A stretch of 6,544 nt of DNA from Bacteroidales bacterium. Lineage in GTDB: Bacteria > Bacteroidota > Bacteroidia > Bacteroidales > ML635J-15. The stretch lies in contig SLSH01000218.1 in assembly GCA_007130555.1 (NCBI GenBank), positions 1 to 6,544 on the forward strand, read 5' to 3'. Numbering within the stretch: the first letter of the stretch is position 1; every line of letters begins with the position of its first letter. The translations under genes and the position numbers were made by a program. The notes under the pieces are model-generated. The model saw only the letters and a program-made list of their open reading frames with translations, had not been told where the DNA came from and made no database searches. Positions 4,738 through 6,544 of the stretch are shown piece after piece.

Positions 4738-6441
4738 TTAATAATAAAACTCACATTCATAAACGGCAATATTATTTACTTTATCGGAAACTTCAAATCT
4801 TAATTTATGATTTTGGTTTTGTGGGATTATATCGTCAAAATAGTATCTGACCGAGTTGTTTTTAGGTTCATACTCGGCAAGTACCCATTTATCGTTTATG
4901 AATAAATTATAGGAATCTATTCCCGAGTCATCATCGGAAATTCGAAATCCTATAAAATTTCTGCCTCTCATTGATATTCCGTTTCTTATATTTGACGGTC
5001 TTATAACAGGCGGTACCGTATCAACCCGTATTTCAAATTCACCGAAAAAGCGGGGATTACAGGATGCCCTGTTTTGTTGTATTTCCGCATCATTATAAAA
5101 CATACGTCCGTTATGAATACATGCAATAAATAGTTTGTCCTTATATTTTTGTGCTTCTTCGTTTAGGTAAATACTGATTCTGTAAGGAGATTTCACAAAA
5201 ACCAGGGGGTCTCCTACGGAATAGCGAGACGAAAATCTGCTATCGGATTTTTTTTCGATACTTACAGGCATATTATTAAACAGTACACCCGAGTCAATTT
5301 CTACTCTGAAATCCTCGAAAATAAACAAATAATCTTTATCGTATTTCAGCATATTTTCGGGTTTTTCTTTTTCCGTATCGGGATTATCTCCTTTTACCTG
5401 CAAACTAATTTTAGATATATTATCGTAATAATCAATTACTTGAATTTCGATATCATGAATTGATCCGTGAGTTGTTTCAAAGACACCGTCATTAATAAGG
5501 GTTTCGAAAATTGTTTTAGTATTATTCGGTTCACGAAATCCTTTATGGACATGTTTTCGTTGTCTGATAAGGTATTCGTAATCAAATACGCTGTTTTTTT
5601 GAGACTGATTTTCGTAAGAAAGTTTATTTACCGAACTGTGATAAATCAATTTATTGTCAAAAAAAACTTTGAGGCATCTTGCTCCGAATCTGTTGTGTGT
5701 TCCCGACATTCTGTCAATATAGTCAATGCCTATCCCTGCCAAGCCTCCTATTGAGGGGATACTTCCCGAAAGGACATAATTTCCTGCTGATATTCTGTGA
5801 ACTCTTCTGTATAATTTTTCATTTTTATCATTAATTGTTGATGCATGAGAAAGCGGATAAAAAACGACTCCATATATTTCCGGTCTTACATTATCTCTGA
5901 TATCATAAATTACATTAAGCATATTAACGGGATTTTCGGAGTCTGTTTCTCTGATTTCGAAATGAAGATGAGGACCTTCGGATGCTCCGGTATTTCCGCT
6001 GTATGCTACTAGCTGTCCTTTTTTCACGGGAAATAATGATGCATCATTTAAAATCGTATCAACAGAAAAACTTTGCGTATAGTATTGGGCATTTTTGACA
6101 AATTCGTCAATTTCGGGAGAAAAATTTCTTAAATGTGCATAAACCGAAGTATAATTATTAAAATGGTCAATATACAAAGCATATCCATATCCGTATGGAG
6201 AGACGGCTATTCTAGACACATATCCGTCTGCAACGGAATATACGGGAACACCGCTTCCATAAGTACGGAAGTCAATTCCCATGTGGAAATGGCGTGCACG
6301 AGGTTCTCCGAAGCCACCTGAAAGAACGGGGTCTATTCTTAAAGGCAAAATAAAATCATCAGCATATTTTTCCAACTGCGAATATCCTTGTCTAATATTC
6401 AGTAAAACAAACAGTAAGCATATAAAACTTAATAATCTCAT
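4738..6441 (-). CDS. Secreted M23/LytM-type zinc metallopeptidase
   Basis: A 567-residue secreted enzyme expected to cut peptide cross-links in peptidoglycan in the periplasm. A signal peptide spans about 1-21 (hydrophobic core LLSFICLLFVLL, ending GYSQ). The M23 domain lies at about 30-175. All expected active-site residues are present: His53 and Asp57 in HMGID, His103 in YAHL, and His158 and His160 in HLHFE. By analogy with LytM, His53, Asp57 and His160 bind zinc, and His103 and His158 serve catalysis, so the protein should be active. An insertion at about 108-137 lies between the YAHL strand and the KGQLVAYSGNTG loop. The rest, about 180-567, looks like beta-sandwich modules. One is at ~232-350 and ends DYYDNISKISLQV; the last, at ~473-567, begins DTVPPVI and contains DDDSGIDSYNLFINDKW, as in bacterial Ig-like domains. 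These may bind the wall or position the substrate. The start at 6441 is supported by the signal peptide and by a promoter 22 bases upstream. It is transcribed alone. Confidence 0.92.
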   Translation of the reverse strand: MRLLSFICLLFVLLNIRQGYSQLEKYADDFILPLRIDPVLSGGFGEPRARHFHMGIDFRTYGSGVPVYSVADGYVSRIAVSPYGYGYALYIDHFNNYTSVYAHLRNFSPEIDEFVKNAQYYTQSFSVDTILNDASLFPVKKGQLVAYSGNTGASEGPHLHFEIRETDSENPVNMLNVIYDIRDNVRPEIYGVVFYPLSHASTINDKNEKLYRRVHRISAGNYVLSGSIPSIGGLAGIGIDYIDRMSGTHNRFGARCLKVFFDNKLIYHSSVNKLSYENQSQKNSVFDYEYLIRQRKHVHKGFREPNNTKTIFETLINDGVFETTHGSIHDIEIQVIDYYDNISKISLQVKGDNPDTEKEKPENMLKYDKDYLFIFEDFRVEIDSGVLFNNMPVSIEKKSDSRFSSRYSVGDPLVFVKSPYRISIYLNEEAQKYKDKLFIACIHNGRMFYNDAEIQQNRASCNPRFFGEFEIRVDTVPPVIRPSNIRNGISMRGRNFIGFRISDDDSGIDSYNLFINDKWVLAEYEPKNNSVRYYFDDIIPQNQNHKLRFEVSDKVNNIAVYECEFYY

Positions 6442-6462
6442 AAAAAAATAAAATATTTTTCA

Positions 6463-6493
6463 CAAATCTAATAGCATTTTCTTGTATATAAAA
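6463..6493 (-). promoter_or_regulatory. Bacteroidota-type promoter of the M23 gene
   Basis: Read on the minus strand, TAGATTTG (6470-6463) is an exact TAnnTTTG -7 box. Nineteen bases upstream is TTTT (6493-6490), three of four bases of the -33 TTTG. The predicted start of transcription is near 6458, leaving a leader of about 16 bases before the ATG at 6441. The -33 element lies inside the spacer of the divergent promoter on the other strand. Confidence 0.6.
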
Positions 6494-6512
6494 TAAAAAT
6501 CATTTATTTTTG
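6482..6512 (+). promoter_or_regulatory. Divergent Bacteroidota-type promoter
   Basis: TTG at 6482-6484, a 20-base spacer and TATTTTTG at 6505-6512, which fits TAnnTTTG exactly. Transcription would begin near 6517 and reach an ATG at 6532. The surroundings are AT-rich, so a T-rich -7 match alone could be chance; the -33 spacing and the ATG downstream make it better than that. Confidence 0.55.
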
Positions 6513-6531
6513 TACGTATAAATTTAAAAAA

Positions 6532-6544
6532 ATGAATAAGGAAT
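6532..6544 (+). CDS. Start of a rightward gene, cut by the window edge
   Basis: ATG AAT AAG GAA (Met-Asn-Lys-Glu) begins 20 bases after the last base of the divergent -7 box, the same distance as for the other genes here. Only four codons are visible, so no product can be named. The claim that a gene starts here rests on the promoter and spacing alone. Confidence 0.45.

Overview
The window looks like a chromosomal segment of an AT-rich member of the Bacteroidota. Three lines point there: BatD- and BatE-type proteins of the aerotolerance (Bat) system; start regions preceded by the Bacteroidota promoter signature (TTG or TTTG near -33, TAnnTTTG near -7) and without a Shine-Dalgarno sequence; and an intergenic cluster of small GC-rich palindromes of a kind I recall from this phylum. 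The species cannot be told.

Layout from left to right. Bases 1-847 hold no convincing gene. The first ~130 bases are very AT-rich and empty; 181-797 is a dense cluster of hairpins, short tandem repeats and a repeated palindromic module, ending in a nested palindrome of about 174 bases. From 848 to 4529, four genes are read on the minus strand, in transcription order batD, batE, a small predicted LPP20-like lipoprotein and a DUF456 membrane protein. batD and batE overlap by ATGA, and the lipoprotein and DUF456 genes overlap by TAATG, so each pair is probably translationally coupled. Between the pairs lies a 102-base gap without a recognisable promoter or terminator. A strong Bacteroidota promoter match sits just upstream of batD and shows that its start is the internal Met at 4529. 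From 4738 to 6441, also on the minus strand, is a secreted M23/LytM-type zinc peptidase with its own promoter. At the right edge (6505-6544) a divergent promoter leads to the first codons of a gene that leaves the window.

How the genes may work together: everything encoded is envelope-directed. BatD (periplasmic domains plus one membrane anchor) and BatE (TPR, two membrane helices, SH3) are expected to work in an inner-membrane complex with MoxR ATPase and VWA-domain Bat proteins, none of which is in this window. The M23 enzyme probably cuts peptidoglycan cross-links. The roles of the lipoprotein and the DUF456 protein are unknown; their position suggests, but does not prove, a link to the Bat proteins.

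I saw no RNA gene, CRISPR array, transposase, integrase or phage gene. The most unusual material is the palindrome cluster at 181-797 and the matching geometry of the three promoters. I found no clearly new multi-gene system.
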